Of a DNA stretch of 64,000 nt, positions 1 through 12,867 are shown piece by piece. A model generated the notes under the pieces. That model had not been told where the DNA came from and ran no database searches. It saw only the letters and a list, made by a program, of their open reading frames with translations. This stretch comes from Melastoma dodecandrum (Eukaryota; Streptophyta; Magnoliopsida; Myrtales; Melastomataceae): the NCBI GenBank assembly GCA_029817715.1, contig JARUPY010000607.1, forward strand, positions 1,178,001-1,242,000, read 5' to 3'. Numbering within the stretch: the first letter of the stretch is position 1; each line of letters begins with the position of its first letter. The position numbers and the translations under genes are program-made.

Positions 1-769
1 AGGAAGAAGGGGAGCTCGGCGAAGGGGAAGAAGAAGAGGAAAGGAAGGCGGTTCGAAGCACCAAGGTGGATCCGCAAGAGAGGAGAGTTAGGCGACGGTC
101 AAGCCTAAGGTTGAGGGCCAAGGAAAGGCAACCCCCGCGAGCGGAGGTGATCCGGCGAAGGGCGGAGCTCACCGACTTGTGTCGAGGTGCAACCGGCCGG
201 TAACCCCTACATCCCTCCTTCGCTTTTAAGCTTAGTTGTGGTGCATGCTGTTTAAATTCGTGGCTGTGGTTGGGCTGTGATTTGGAGATGGTTTGGAGAG
301 GGTTAGAGGGTGGCCGAACCCCTAAGGTGGAGGGGAGCCACCCGAACCCCTCTATGTTTGAGTATGTGTATGCGTGTGGTTGTTGGCTTACCGAAAGGCT
401 GCGCTTGGGGCGAGCCTTGAGGGGAATGATTGCGGTCCTTAGGGGCTGGAAATGAGTGAAGTTAAGGTATGGAATAGGGGAGCGTCGAGCCCCGTGGTGG
501 CTGCGCTCCACCTCGCGCTCTAAGAGCGGAATCGCGTGGCTTTGGCCATGGAAATCAAATCGGCTAAGGGCTGGAAATTATGCGGCGTTGTAAGGCCGGA
601 ATGGAAGCCTAGAAGGGCTGTCCCTCGTGCTAGAAAAGCACGGAAAAGTTATGCTCGGGGGTGGATGGGAGGTGAGACCGAATGGGGTGACATTCGATTG
701 AAACGGGCAAGGTTAATGAGTGTTACTTGAGTTCAAATGAGGGGCTGTAGGAAAGGAGTTATAATGTGA
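1..769. other. No gene recognised; GC-rich start of window
   Basis: The first 200 bases are purine-rich and GC-rich (many GAAG, AGG and GCG runs). The rest is G-rich on the + strand and has only short open readings. I recognise no protein family. The composition resembles the decayed non-coding part of a retroelement, but no LTR, primer site or domain is visible, so this is only an impression. Confidence 0.4.
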
Positions 770-1240
770 AAATTTGTGGCCACATTCCCACCTTGGAAGG
801 GAGTAGGAATGTGGTAGAAATCAGTGGAAAATAACGGAGGAAGGTCAAAGCCGAATTGGTATATCATTGGGATGTACAGAAAACGAAAAATGGCCGAAAT
901 GATGAATAGACGGGTACATGGTTTTACTAGCCTAAGGGAAAATGCACTTGGAGTTTGGTTTTGAAATTTTAAGGGTGTCTTCCTATCTTATCTAAGAGGT
1001 TGGAAATGGCAGACACGAATGGAAATTGATGGGAGAATGTTAAAGCCGAATAGGCTTAGTAATGAGACCAGAAAGTACAGTTTTCGGTGGAAACGAATGT
1101 GGAAAGATGATGAATTATGGGACGATGCATTTGGAGTTTCAATCTGAGATTTTTATGGTGTCTTTCTACCTTGGTTAAGGTGTGGAAAATGGTAGAAACA
1201 AAGAGAAATTGTTGGGTTAAGGTGAAAACCGAATTGGTTT
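770..1240. repeat. Degenerate tandem repeat, about 180-bp period, roughly three copies
   Basis: Three successive blocks share a run of landmarks in the same order. These are a 'GGAGTTT ... GTGTCTT(T)CT' stretch, a 'GGTAGAAA' or 'GGCAGACA' stretch, and a 'GTTAAAGCCGAAT' or 'GGTGAAAACCGAATTGG' stretch. They recur near 780-860, 945-1060 and 1125-1240. Copies differ at many positions and have small indels, so this is an old duplication array. No coding potential is seen. Confidence 0.5.
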
Positions 1241-1744
1241 AAGAACAGGGTGTATGAGATCTCGAAAAAGGAAAAATGGCTCTAGGACAATTTGTATGGA
1301 ACGTGTGCTTTCTTGTGGATGTATGAGGGGTTTTTAAAATGAAATGGATTTTAGTTCCTTGCAGGTTTAAGAAGGGTTCTTAGGCTGCGCATCATGAATG
1401 GACAAGATTTATTTAGTTTTCGAAAAATTGAGCTTGTAGCTCACATGTATGTAACGAATGTTCATTCAATAAATGGAAATGCAATGTTTTTGCATAAATC
1501 AAATTGTTTCGATCCTTTCACCTATCACCTGGAATCGTGAACACGATCATGACCAAATGACACAATTGATCTTTAAGTGATACGGAGCATATCTCCCAAT
1601 GGGGGAATGATTTATTTGTCTGATATTTTGTTTCCTTGTTTTGTATTCAGTTGATATTCTAAGAGACCTGTGATTTTTCGTTTCTCTTTGGGGTTGAGCA
1701 TTCGGTTGCAGAAGCTGGTGCCCAGGGTACAAGCTAGATCGGAT

Positions 1745-2091
1745 GTGAGTGAGGCTACGAAGGATCTGGCTGCACTGTGGCGTGGCGGACGTGCATCAGG
1801 CTTAGGGAGAAGTCGGGGTGTATACGTGCCGGGGCAGTGAGCAGAAGAAGATCGCGTCTGGAGGAATCTGGTGAGGTGCTGCTATCGGTTATTTTGTAAT
1901 CGGTTTGCTCGTGTGTGCATAAAGCAGGTGTCATGGTATAAGCTGTGCCGGGCGTGAGTGAGGTCGCGAAAGATCTGGCTGCACTGTTGCGTCGGGGACA
2001 TGCATCTGGCTTAGGGAGAAGTCGGGGTGTATACGTGCTAGAGCAGTGAGTAGAAGATGGGCCGCGTCTGGGAGATTTATGGTGAGGCACT
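1745..2091. repeat. Direct duplication of a ~135-bp segment, offset about 209 bp
   Basis: The segment at about 1745-1880 recurs at about 1954-2091. Both start with GTGAGTGAGG and share GATCTGGCTGCACTG and the stretch TTAGGGAGAAGTCGGGGTGT. The copies differ by scattered substitutions and an indel. A smaller tandem repeat (CTTGGTGAGGAGCCAAGCA, twice) lies just after, near 2173-2220. Confidence 0.7.
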
Positions 2092-4111
2092 GACATTTGT
2101 GTTTCTACAGAAGGGAAGTACCTGCTGCTGGCTTTGGAGAAGCTCCACGGATACTGTCTGCTTCTGGAAGACTTGGTGAGGAGCCAAGCATCGGAAAAGC
2201 CTTGGTGAGGAGCCAAGCAGGTTGTGGAACCACCGGAGGGAAAATCCACCCTTGGATAGACAGGCCGTCTACCTGCGTAGGGTCACTGCACGTGCTCGCG
2301 TGAAGCTGCCACGTTCTACAGAACCCCAACCACAGGGATTGTGCAGTTGGTCACTATCTTTAGTGCAGAACGTCAACCAGAGAGTTTATGAAGTTAGTCA
2401 TAGATCTCTGTGCACGACCCAAAAGGGTTACTGATCACAACCCACCGGGTTTCTGTGAGTAGAAATGCCGAAGGGCTATCTACATCATCTTCTACAACAG
2501 AAGTGTCTCAGTTTCTTCTGCTAGTACAACGTTTGTAGAAAAGCCGAAGGGCTATCTGCAATATCCTCTGTAGGAGTATTTTATTTCTGTCAGTCTTGTA
2601 TTCACTATAAGTGTTCAATAGTGAATTCCATCTTATAAGGGTGAAGAGTGGAGTAGGCTATTGTCGAACCACTATAAACCTTATGTGTCTCATTTACTTT
2701 ATGCGCAAACCGAAAAGCAAATTAACAGACACAACGCGAACATCTGAGCAGTGACTCCAAAGGTCCTGCATCAAACATTTTACGCTACAGAATTTAATCT
2801 GATTTTGGAGTTATTTCCATCTATCTAGCTTTCGCAGATCATCTCTTCGTAGTGTGAAAACTTACAAGCTTCTTTAACAAGCTTCTGTTACTACAAGTAT
2901 CTTTCAAATCTTGGAGTATACATTGTTGATTACACTTAAGGTGGTATGATCTATAGAACCTTGATAGCAGAAACATTCACCTTCTGCATCAACATTCTGC
3001 TACTGTAGAAACCTTATCAGGACTGCATAATTTAGATCATACTTTGGCTGGTCGTTCTCTCATCAAGCAATCCACTTCGGGATCTGCTGTGTATGAGGAT
3101 TTTGTAACCTACAGAAATCTAACTTTCCACTGCTGGGTTCCATTAGTTGTAAAAATGCTAAAAAGGCCATTATACTAATTCATTCCCCTCTTAGTGCCAT
3201 TGTTACACCAACAACATTGAACTGAAATTTGATTCTCATGACCATAGTGTGGAATTAAAAGTGGCAGCAGCATCATGCTCCGGCAAAATCGGGGTGGAGA
3301 TGGAGGCGATGACAACAGGGAGCATCGCCGGTCTGACAGTATACGACATGTGCAAAGCAGCTTCTAAGGATATCAACATAAGACTCGCGAGAAAAAACAT
3401 GTGGTTAAAGTGTGGACTGGTTCAGGAGGGGAGTAGTAGATAGAGGACCAGTCGACACTTCCAGGATATTAACACCACTAGTGACGATCGTCTGCTAGTT
3501 TTACAGGTTTTTGTGCATGGTTACTTAAACTTCGGGGGAAAAATTCTAAAAGGCCCCTCCTTTTAGCAAAGTCGTTTTTGGAACTACGACTCATGTCATT
3601 GGGTCATCCTGTCCTTCACGTATTTGGATAAACAAAGTCGTCTTTTCAGAAAACGGCTTTGACGAACGAGGTACGGTCATGTTTTCAAAAAACGACATTA
3701 GGCTCGAGTAATTTGCAAAATAGTTTTTTTCAAAATAACGAGGGTATTTTATAATTTTTCTCTAAACTTAGGTGTGGATAAACAGATTAATCAGATGTAC
3801 ATTCTAAGGATAAAATGGTTCGAACAATTAATGAGTCACATTTGGATAAATGCGATCTTTTGAGTGGATAATCTTGATAAGGTTAAGGCGATATTTTTTA
3901 TTGATTAACCATAATATTGTGATTTTCTTAAAAGCCGGATATTGCAATGAATAAAAGCGAGGGATTGATTGTACGGACGACTCGCCGACCAATCTGGGGG
4001 GCGTGGGGGATGATGATGTCCACAGAACCTTCCGCTTTGTTTTTTTGTCGTTAAGAAAAAGTAAAGGGGGGGGGGGGGTGAGGGATCAAATGCGACAACC
4101 TCCCCTCACCC
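2092..4111. other. Intergenic, with a possible Copia-type LTR remnant
   Basis: Around 2450-2720 there are two copies of 'GCCGAAGGGCTATCT' and then a stretch resembling the R/U5 part of some Copia LTRs (GAGTGGAGTAGGC, then CCGAACC-like sequence and ACTATAAA). I find no matching second LTR, no primer-binding site and no coding domain, so the assignment is weak. A G-run (4067-4077) lies in the presumed 5' flank of the next gene. Nothing else is recognised. Confidence 0.3.
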
Positions 4112-6868
4112 ATGTCTACCAACAACCTCGTACCCTGTCCCGACTTCCTCCTTCCCCTCCTCATTGCGTTGTCCCTTTGCTTGGTCGCCCATCCTGGGTC
4201 GTCCGCCAATGATCAACTCGAGAGGGTCTTCCGGGTTGACGATCACGGCTTCCGAGGAGACGGCAAATTCGACGACACCCAGGTAGAGGGAATGATTCGG
4301 TTGTTGATTATACTGGAAGAAAAAGAAAATGTTTCCTTGATCTGAGGCTGGCTGGAATTGGGTATCTTCTCCCGGAGAAAATGTTGTGTGCCCTGTCGGT
4401 GGGGATGATCTGAATTTGTACTTCTTCTGCTGTTAAGGGTGGGTTTCGATTGGAGATAGCTATAGTCGGGGTTTTCAATGGATTTGGATGCTTGCTCTTT
4501 CGGTACGGTCATGTGTCGTTTAGTGGCCTGCATTAGCAGAAGTGTGAGATCCTGACCAGTTAAAAAGTAGTGCCCAGTGTCAATGGCGTGGTCAGTTCGG
4601 CGCTCCTTTTCGAAATTTCTTAACTCAAGATATGTTCCTTCAGAGTTACTTGTATTGCGTTATCAAGGAATTAGTCTTTTTCTTTCATCGTCAGCACCAC
4701 CCGCACTTTAAAAGTAGGTGTTCGAAGCTGAAATGCGCACCCTTGGACTACATTGTTATCCTGCTTACTACTTCTCAGTGCCTTAAGGGTTTAGAATTTG
4801 GAATCGATTGATCATGAGAGTGGATGTCTCTGTTCTGTTCTTTTGTGATTCGGCATGAATCGGGGTTGGTGCAGCTGAGCCAGAGTGGGCTCAGCAGTCG
4901 GCCTATGTTTCGGTGCGCATGCTTAAAGGCATGATTTGTTCCACAAATCTCACTGCACTGATAAAATACCTGATTCCATGAGCCCTGACTCGGTAATTTC
5001 ATCTCTGAGCTTCAATTTGATGAACGACATTCATGTGAAATTTCACATCTGTTCTCAGATTTTTCGAAATATTTGGAAGATAGCTTGTTCCTCCTCTAGG
5101 GAAGCGAGGATTATTATTCCTTCTGGAAATACGTATGTAATCAATCCCATCGATTTCGGCGGGCCATGTCAATCCAAAATCACTCTTCAGGTACATTGTG
5201 CTTATTGCTAAGTACGTCGTCATCATTTGGTGTGACAGACTTCAGATAGAAAAGTTTCCCTGCAGATCTCTGGAAACATCGTCAGTCCAACGGATCCTGA
5301 GGAATGGGAAGGATTGGATACAACGAGATGGATGTACTTTCATGGCGTTAGCCATTTAACCGTTGAGGGAGGCGGCATAGTCAACGGAAGGGGAGACAAG
5401 TGGTGGGAACGAATTTGCAAGACTGGCAATGTTCGTGTGAATCTCCTTTTCGTTGCTTCCTGAATTGTTTCTGCTCACTACATTGTTGTTTTATGGCATC
5501 AAATTGTAATCTGATCTAACTTTTCTCTAAATTCTCTTTGCAGGCATGCCAGGAGGCTCCAACGGTTAGTGCTTCTTCCATTTGTCGCCAATCGATCAAT
5601 ACACTGAGAAAGCTTTGGTAACTAGAGTTGTTCGTCCAGATTTTCAAAATGCTAATATCAAGTATCCGACATATTCCAGGCTTTCAAGTTCCATAGATGT
5701 GATGATTTGACAATCCGAGACTTGGAGATAATCAACGGCCAGCACACCCATGTCACATTCACAAACTGCCACAGGGTTATGGCTTCAGATGTTAAAATAC
5801 AAGCACCATCCACAAGCCCTAATACTGATGGAATCCACATAAGTTCGTCCCATGATATTGACATATCATCTAGTGAGATCGGAACAGGTTCTTTATCATC
5901 ATCTCACAAAGGATGAATCTGTCTTAAGCTGCATTCAATTGTGCTGATAGCTCTGTGAAATTATTACTAATTCCGACTGTTTGGTTGGACTTTCTTGCAA
6001 CTTTTATGTAGGCGATGATTGTGTCTCTATAGTTGGAAATTCATCGACGATTGTGATCAGGGATATTAGTTGTGGTCCAGGACATGGAATCAGGTAACGA
6101 CGATTCTTTTGCTTCGAAATTAGTGCCATTATGGTCGTATGCGTATGTGATTGTATTGTAATATCTGCCGATACAGTATTGGGAGTTTGGGGATATCAAA
6201 CTCTTGGTCCCAAGTTCGAGATGTCATCGTTCAAAGTTCTATCCTTTCTGAAACCGAGTTCGGATTGAGAATCAAAACATGGCAGGTATGAAGCCACTGA
6301 TAGCGTGATCCACAATGGGTTCTTTCTGCATCGACACCATTCATGCTGTCACTCTTCTATCCTAATCTCAGGGAGGCAGTGGCTTTGCGAAGGACATTAT
6401 CTTCCAAAATGTGTTGATGAAGAATGTCGGCCATCCTATAGTTATCAATCAGTACTACTGCGACTCTTTTGTTCCATGTCTCAATCAGGTAGCACTCTCT
6501 GCGGGAATAAACACCAAGCACTGAAAGTAAATCCCCGGGACATAAAAAAAAGTTGCCAGGGTCATCGTTGATATGCTTGTATTTTGCAGACATCGGCTGT
6601 TAAGGTGGCAAACATATCCTTTGTGAATATCAAAGGAACAACGGCCACTTCCCTTGCCATGATGTTCGCCTGCAGCGACAACTCTCCATGCGAGGGGCTA
6701 TATCTCGAAGATGTCCATCTGGAGTCATATTACGGTGGCAAGACGCGTTCCTTTTGTTGGATGGCTCAAGGCTCTACCTCCGGTCTGGTCCAACCTCCTC
6801 CCTGCTTCTCCCCCGACGACAGCTTCATAAAACAGGGAACGTCACCGGCTGCTGCGCAGTCCATCTGA
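4112..6868 (+). CDS. Polygalacturonase (glycoside hydrolase family 28), secreted, nine exons
   Basis: This predicted cell-wall enzyme hydrolyses alpha-1,4-galacturonan in pectin. Exons fitted by GT-AG sites and frame: 4112-4282, 5059-5190, 5266-5430, 5544-5564, 5680-5887, 6012-6093, 6177-6285, 6372-6488, 6590-6868. They join without a stop to give 427 residues, normal for the family. A hydrophobic signal peptide spans about residues 10-32. All four GH28 signature blocks are present: NTD (211-213), DD in GTGDDC (234-235), GHG (256-258) and RIK (291-293). The cysteines expected around them are also there. Exon 4 is only 21 nt and encodes seven residues. The closest group I recall is the At1g80170-like clade, by motif wording only. 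The gene looks intact. The joins of exons 1 and 2 are the least certain. Confidence 0.9.
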
Positions 6869-7697
6869 CCACATGACAAAGCTAGCTCAGACTGTCCACT
6901 TTCGACTAGCGTCAGGTTATTTATCTAACGAGCCACGTTTTGCAGCATACAATGAAACATGGGGAGACTCGAAACTTCTCTATGCTGCTTGCTGGGTTGG
7001 TTAGACGGTACTTCGTCAGGCGGCGACGTTGACGGTTTCCCAAAACATGGTTGGGCAACACTTAGAAATGAGATGAATGGGCACAGAGTACTAAATGCAT
7101 TACATTATATGTAAATATGGCTTGTACTTTGACTTTGACTTATTCAAAGAAGTGGAAGCTGATATGGCTATTAGCTTTAACTAAAATTTTGTAAGGCTAA
7201 AGTTTAAACTTGCTGGAGTTTCTGTACCCAACTAGTTGATTCGGTTGGAATACTAGCGAGTTTTTATTTATTCAGTTGAATCTGTTGATATAATTTTCCA
7301 ACAGACAAGCATCTTCTGCACACCTACCGCCGCGAATCGACTCGACCGGAGCATTTCCATTATGAAGGGTGGACAGGTCGTATGCAACAAGAGAATGTCG
7401 GTGTGATCGCTTAATCACTGTAATGATACGATACCAACGGGAGATATTGACCCCATACCAAAAGAGTTCACTCAACCTAAACCATGTAAGAAGAAGCCTT
7501 AAACCTCTCTTAGTAAACAAAATTATGAAAAATAAGGCAAGAACAACACCAACAGACAAAGACACACACCCTCTAAAACCGGCTTAGGTAAAAAATCAAG
7601 CACCGAAAGCTGGCATTGACAAGTCACAGTCTTTACATCCTGGGACGTAAGACAAGTCCTAAAGTCCACTTTTTCTTGTCTGATGTTAGTTGCCTTT
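6869..7697. other. 3' flank of polygalacturonase and intergenic
   Basis: This AT-rich sequence between two convergent genes presumably holds both 3' untranslated regions. Short open readings on both strands match no known family. No repeat or RNA gene is seen. Confidence 0.5.
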
Positions 7698-8405
7698 CTA
7701 GTGGTGGACCGCGTGGTTGATGTTCTGCGCCGGCGAGGCTTGTATGGAATGGAGGTTGATGAGGGAGCATGCCCTAGCCATCTCGCTGGCGATGGGGACC
7801 ACGGGGAGGTTGTCGCAGTTGCATATCTCAATCATAAACCCGTCCGGGTCGTGGAAGAAGAGCTGGTCGACGTGGATCCCTCCTTCCTCGATGAGGGCGC
7901 GTATGTACTCAATCCCCATGTCCTTCAGCTTGTTCTCCACAGCTCCCATGCTTTCGCACTACGTATATCGAAAAGGACCAGGAGTTACACTCGTAATTGC
8001 AAACCATCGAGCTACAGTTAGCAATTTTTCTTTATAGTACAATACCTGGAACGATATGTGGTTATCCTTAGGGTTGATAGCCTCCTTCTCAATCTTCGGC
8101 GGGTCCTCCGACTGAATCAAATGGATCCCGACCCCGTGCCCGAACAACCTACGACGAAGAAACGGAAAATGAGTAAAGCCTTCGTCGCACCTCCTACTGT
8201 CAATCAGTCAACGTTGTGTCGTTAAGGGGAAGAGGGAGGTTTCCGTGTACCATGCGCCGTCAAAGTCGAAAGAGCTTGGGCGGCGGATCGGCACAAACCC
8301 TAAGAAGTCCCGGTAGAAAGAGACGGACTGGTCGACGGACCCGCAGACGAGGGAAATGTGGTTGAGGGACGTGAGGCGTAGAGGGTTGGTCGTGTTGACC
8401 TTCAT
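7698..8405 (-). CDS. Glyoxalase I / VOC-superfamily protein, three exons
   Basis: Exons on the minus strand are 8251-8405, 8046-8148 and 7698-7958, joining in frame to 172 residues. Single-domain VOC proteins are metal-dependent and include glyoxalase I-like and FosB-like enzymes; the true substrate of this plant subgroup is uncertain. Visible VOC features are the first strand with a metal-ligand type His (LNHISLVCG), the FYRDFLGF helix, and the C-terminal strand FFHDPDGFMIEICN, whose His and Glu are in the usual positions. An in-frame ATG seven codons upstream (8424-8426) is also possible. I chose 8405 because homologues usually start close before the LxxLNH strand. The gene is convergent with the polygalacturonase. 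Confidence 0.85.
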
Positions 8406-10029
8406 GTTTGTTTTGTGTTCCGGCAAAGTCCTGCCTATCCGAGGAGACCGAGAAACGAGGCGCAGGAAACCAAACCTTACGAGGACGACAACTGCCGACG
8501 GAAACTAAAATAACGAGGGAGGGTGGGGGGATTTCGTTTACGTGGAGAATTGGGATGAAGCAGGAGGAGAAGAAGAGTAATGAACGACGACGGACTTTGG
8601 GGGTGAGAATATATAGGGGGTGGTCAGGGAATGCCTCGTGTCAATGTGGGTGATGGTTACACGTAGGATCCTCCTCCTCGTATTCTTGCGGGAGTTGTTT
8701 TTCTCGGTTGTTTCGTGGATTACGATAAAAAGAAGAACAAAATAATATTATTAAGTACACAACTATCCAAATCCAGGGCAGACGACGACGAAAACCCCGG
8801 CAAAAGCAAGCAAACCTTGTTCAAGCAACCACGCCGGGTTATTACCCAACATCATCATCGGCTTCTTTTCCTAATCGCCGAATATTTTATTTAGGGGTTC
8901 GTCTCCGCCTCAACTTCCGCATCTCCTTTTCCTTCAAGTAAGTAAAACACCGTCTCACCCAAAGTAACAAGTGTTTTTTGCTGCTTTGATAATGTCAACG
9001 GGCGATGGGCGGTGGGGGGAAACGTACGAATCTTCGGCCGGCCATGAACGCGGACCGTGACCACGGCACCCGACCTCTTGGAAGACAGATTCCTAATGCT
9101 GCTCCAATCTCCAAAGCCATGGATCCTCGCAGTAGAAAATGAAGAAAACAAAAACAAAAAGGAAAGGTTCCTTAAAAGAAACTTAATTATGTTTGATTAA
9201 TGTTAAAAGCATTACAAACCATCGCCTTCCTCGACGTTGTCGTGTCCTGTCCCACCGTTAAAAGTAGTTTATAATCTCATTAAAATGAAACAATGAGATT
9301 AACAATGACAATGACAGACAGTAACTCTACCCAATCATTTTTTAATGCTTCCCCCGCCATGGGATTGTATTAAAATTTGTTTCCTTTCCGTATGATTTAC
9401 TTTTTGAGAAATTTTTTTAATGAATTGTTGTGGCTCGGATGATGATCATCCAACCCTTCAATAAGCAAATAATAAGACAAGGAGGTTGAGCAACAGGTGT
9501 GGAAGCAGGTGAAGTTTTCTTTTCTCTTCTTTATATATCACCGGTAAACGCGTTTTGCCTGGTGGAGTTGAAGAAATTTAATCACTTGCGATCTTGGGAG
9601 GAGAGGAGGATGTCTTACTGCTGAAGGGATTCTCCTCCCGAGACCATATTTCGGAATTAAACAAGTGTGGCAGCTGGGAAGGTTCGCTTCAAAATTTCTG
9701 CCGGCTCGGAAGAAATTAGAGGGAGATGTGAGCAAATAAGCAGTTGTAAAGACAAAAGCATTAGGAAATCCAGGAAGTAAGGCTAATCCAGCTCAATAGA
9801 GGCCGACTTTCCTTTCAACGGAAGCAACTCAAAAGATTTTAGGCTCCTGTTAAGAAGGGCCTTTCAATCCGAGAAGGAAATCTACACGTCCTAAAGGATG
9901 GACAGATAGATCCACATTCCAACATCCCATGGCTTACTAACCTCCGGTTGAACCTCTGTTTATAGGAAAAATGTGATATCCTTCTTCGAACCAAAATTGA
10001 TATCATGTTTTGCACTTAAATGCTGCATT
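8406..10029. other. Intergenic; divergent promoter region
   Basis: The first part is presumably the promoter and 5' leader of the VOC gene. A minus-strand reading of 88 codons (8891-9157) has no recognisable domain and is probably chance. The rest is AT-rich with no recognised gene, repeat or RNA. Confidence 0.4.
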
Positions 10030-10665
10030 TGAGGACTTCACTGTCCTCTTGCAGCGTGCCATACTGATGCATAAGAATGTATCGATGCCATGCCTTACCA
10101 TAGAGCTCCATAATCTTCTGAATGAAACCTTCTTGGATACCTGGCAGGATCTGATGCTCGAGCAAATGCTCTAAATTGTTGAAATGGACCACATCTGCTA
10201 GACAAGAAACCACATCCTCAAAAGCAAAGAGGTTTTCGATTAGAAGCCTATTGTGAGAGTTATCCTTGAGCTATTTGAAATGCTACCCCAGATCTCTTTG
10301 AGAGATGAGCTAAATAAAGCAGGCCTTTTTACTAGTTTAGAATTTTCAGCAGAACTGCATGACTCTTCTATGAGAACCGCCACCACCACATTCGCCCACC
10401 CATGCAGGAATTGCAGATGCTCACATCGGAGCTTTCCAACTTTGCTGAAGGAGGCTAAGGACGAGGCTCAGCTCCTGTAGATGATGATGTTAGTAGTTTA
10501 ATTAGGAAAATTAAGGCTGCAGAGGGGCGCGAGCCTGGTATGCTGACAGAAATCCAGGATGAATTGCGGGAGGCACTGAGGTGTGCATTAGCAGGGGAGC
10601 GAGGGCAACGGTTCTGGCCTGTCGAGTTGAATCTGTTGGATTGTTTCAATCATCAATGCGATTAG
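10030..10665 (+). pseudogene. Unassigned broken coding remnant
   Basis: The + strand reads protein-like in pieces: a segment at about 10030-10170 ending in a stop, a segment from about 10245 containing LRDELNKAGLFTSLEFS, and a segment at 10403-10665 containing GREPGMLTEIQDELREAL with one internal stop (10456-10458). The leucine/acid-rich helical look and codon choice suggest remains of a real gene. I do not recognise the family. The minus strand is also open over 10016-10213, so strand and gene model are uncertain. Confidence 0.3.
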
Positions 10666-11731
10666 CGATGATTGAGTTCTGGGTCAGCCGTAAGTCAGCA
10701 TCTGATGAAGTTTTTGGCCTTCGATGTAGGATTAAGATCTTACAATTGTAGGCATTCATGATGAAAGCTGATATATTCTATCATGGTTGGCTTCATTTTG
10801 TGTGCTGGAGACTCACTTTGAATTGTTTTTGGAAATTCTTTTGCTGAAGTGGATACATCTGCTGCATTTGCATATGACAACCAGTGTGTTTTCTTTGCAG
10901 CTTTGATCCATCCGTTTCCAACAGTTTTTTCGTATATTAACCATATGCGATTTCAAACCTTTTCTTTTCCATAATGTGATTGAGATTCTCGATTGTTGTT
11001 GGATTTTAGAAGGAGCGAACTTCCTTAATTTCCCAAGGGAGGTTCCTGTCGGGTTCAGTTAAATGAACTCTCCGCTATTTACAGTTCATCCTGTGAAGGT
11101 GCTCCAGAACTAAAAGAAGGTTCTCTATAGAGCATATCTAATGTATTCTCAACGAAAATAGTTGTGATGAAATATGTTGAGCACGAGTTGGAAGCTGTTT
11201 TTGTTCTATTCATCATCCGGAAACTCCATGGCTGAAAGAGGTGAACAGGAGGATCTGGATCATGATTTGGCTAGCTTTTTCCGCTTCTGTTTCAGTTCAT
11301 CCCAGTATAGCCTGCAAGGTGACATTCAAAGGAATCGTCAAAACTTCTTTTCATGGGAATTTATCTCACAAGTGCACATCGAGTTTCAGAGAAATGAATG
11401 GATCTGGAGATCGACAATTATTTTCTCTATGCAGTTGCATTGATAAAGCCAAATACGCCTGAGTATTTGATACTATGATTGCATTATTTGTAAAATTGTG
11501 CTTTGGAGTTTGTGTATATGGATAACGGCATCAACTACCTGCCAGTGCTCAAAGAAGAGGCTATGGAACAGGATGACCCGACTGCAAACCACTAGAAGGG
11601 AACCTTGTCAACTGTTTGTCCATTGAATAGCTTGGCCAGGCCGGAAGCAAATCTGATCATTTCCGGAAGCATTAGAACAATTCTGCTGCGAGAGATTCTG
11701 CTACAACAATTTCACTAGATTGCTCAGTTGC
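10666..11731. other. Intergenic, 3' side of the rhomboid gene
   Basis: AT-rich sequence with short open readings only. The part next to 11731 should be the 3' untranslated region of the minus-strand rhomboid gene. Nothing else is recognised. Confidence 0.4.
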
Positions 11732-12867
11732 TTACCCGGCCACCAATAGAAGAAGAGCTAGTACCCAGAAAAAGTACTGATAGCACTTGTACTTTGATTT
11801 CTTATGCTTTACATCGTACCCAGCAGGGATATATCGGCGGCTTACGTATCCATATTGGGGTCGAATGAACAGTACAAATCCCAGTAGGAACCCAGCAATG
11901 AATCCACCGATATGCGCACTGTTGTCCACATGAGGGATGATAATTCCGATGGCTAGATTAATGGCTACGACGATGATCAGCATGAATAGGGCCGTACACT
12001 GAATCCTGACAGAGTTAGGTACTCGTTTTTTAACCTCTCTTGAAACACAGTTTTGGTTTACCTTACCTTGTTTGCATAGATTGTCCAGTTTGTAATCAGC
12101 TCAGACAGCATTGCGCCGAGCAGTCCAAAGAGAGCCCCAGAAGCTCCGACTGATATCTTATCAGCGTGATCGACATTTAATGTCGACAACAAACTGCCCC
12201 CAAAGCCAGACACCACGTACAGTGCTCCGATATTCACTGCATATGCAAAGTACAGGATTTCGGAGAGAGGCAGTTAGAATGGCTAACTGTAGAGTGCGTA
12301 TTAGAATTTTGTCTCCATGGGCTTATCATTCTTACAGAATCCGAATTCTCGTTCGAGTCCTGTCCCGACGAACATCAGGCTGAGCATATTTGTTGCCAGG
12401 TGCGCGACTCCTGCATGAAGCCATATACAAGAGAGGAGGCGCCACCAGTCCCCATCATCGACGACCAGCTTGTGTTCAAGCCCTCCTAGTTTCACGAGCC
12501 TGTCGCAACGCTAAACCCTCGTAAACCCGAAAAGGATAACCATCCACAAATAAGAAAACTACCTTCAGGACACCTACGTGATGGCGGTGGGGCCTAAGAG
12601 AGGGTTCTCCTGTAACGGCTCGAAAGAGAACCTCCCTAATGTGGGGTACAAGACGCAATCCTCCGGTTGCCTGGAGGGGCAGTCATTGACGTACATCTCG
12701 TACACGAAGGCCGCGACATTGGCGACGAAGATCAAGGGGACAAGCCAAGGGAACCATTGCCGGGCAAGGGCAGGGGGAGGGGGGAGCTGGTGGTGGGGGT
12801 TAGGGCGATGCATGGTGGCAATGCCCTTCTGGATGTCTTTATTCGATAGAGGCAAGCCCTTCCCCAT
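11732..12867 (-). CDS. RHOMBOID-like intramembrane serine protease, four exons
   Basis: Minus-strand exons are 12578-12867, 12336-12499, 12067-12236 and 11732-11998; all junctions are GT-AG and in phase, giving 296 residues. Rhomboids cleave membrane proteins inside the bilayer; plant RBL1-3-type members are in the Golgi or secretory system. Key features: a cytosolic proline-rich N-terminus, a first membrane segment ([20 protein letters not shown]), [11 protein letters not shown] with the conserved His and Asn, the GxSG motif GASG with Ser184 as nucleophile, and His237 in NSAHIGG as the catalytic base. Several further hydrophobic segments and a basic C-terminal tail ending in another one follow. 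Both catalytic residues are present, so it is probably active. It matches the RBL1/2/3 subgroup best. Confidence 0.92.

Noticed and set aside
8891..9157. 88-codon minus-strand ORF upstream of the VOC gene
   Set aside because: No domain, signal or homologous wording recognised; treated as chance.
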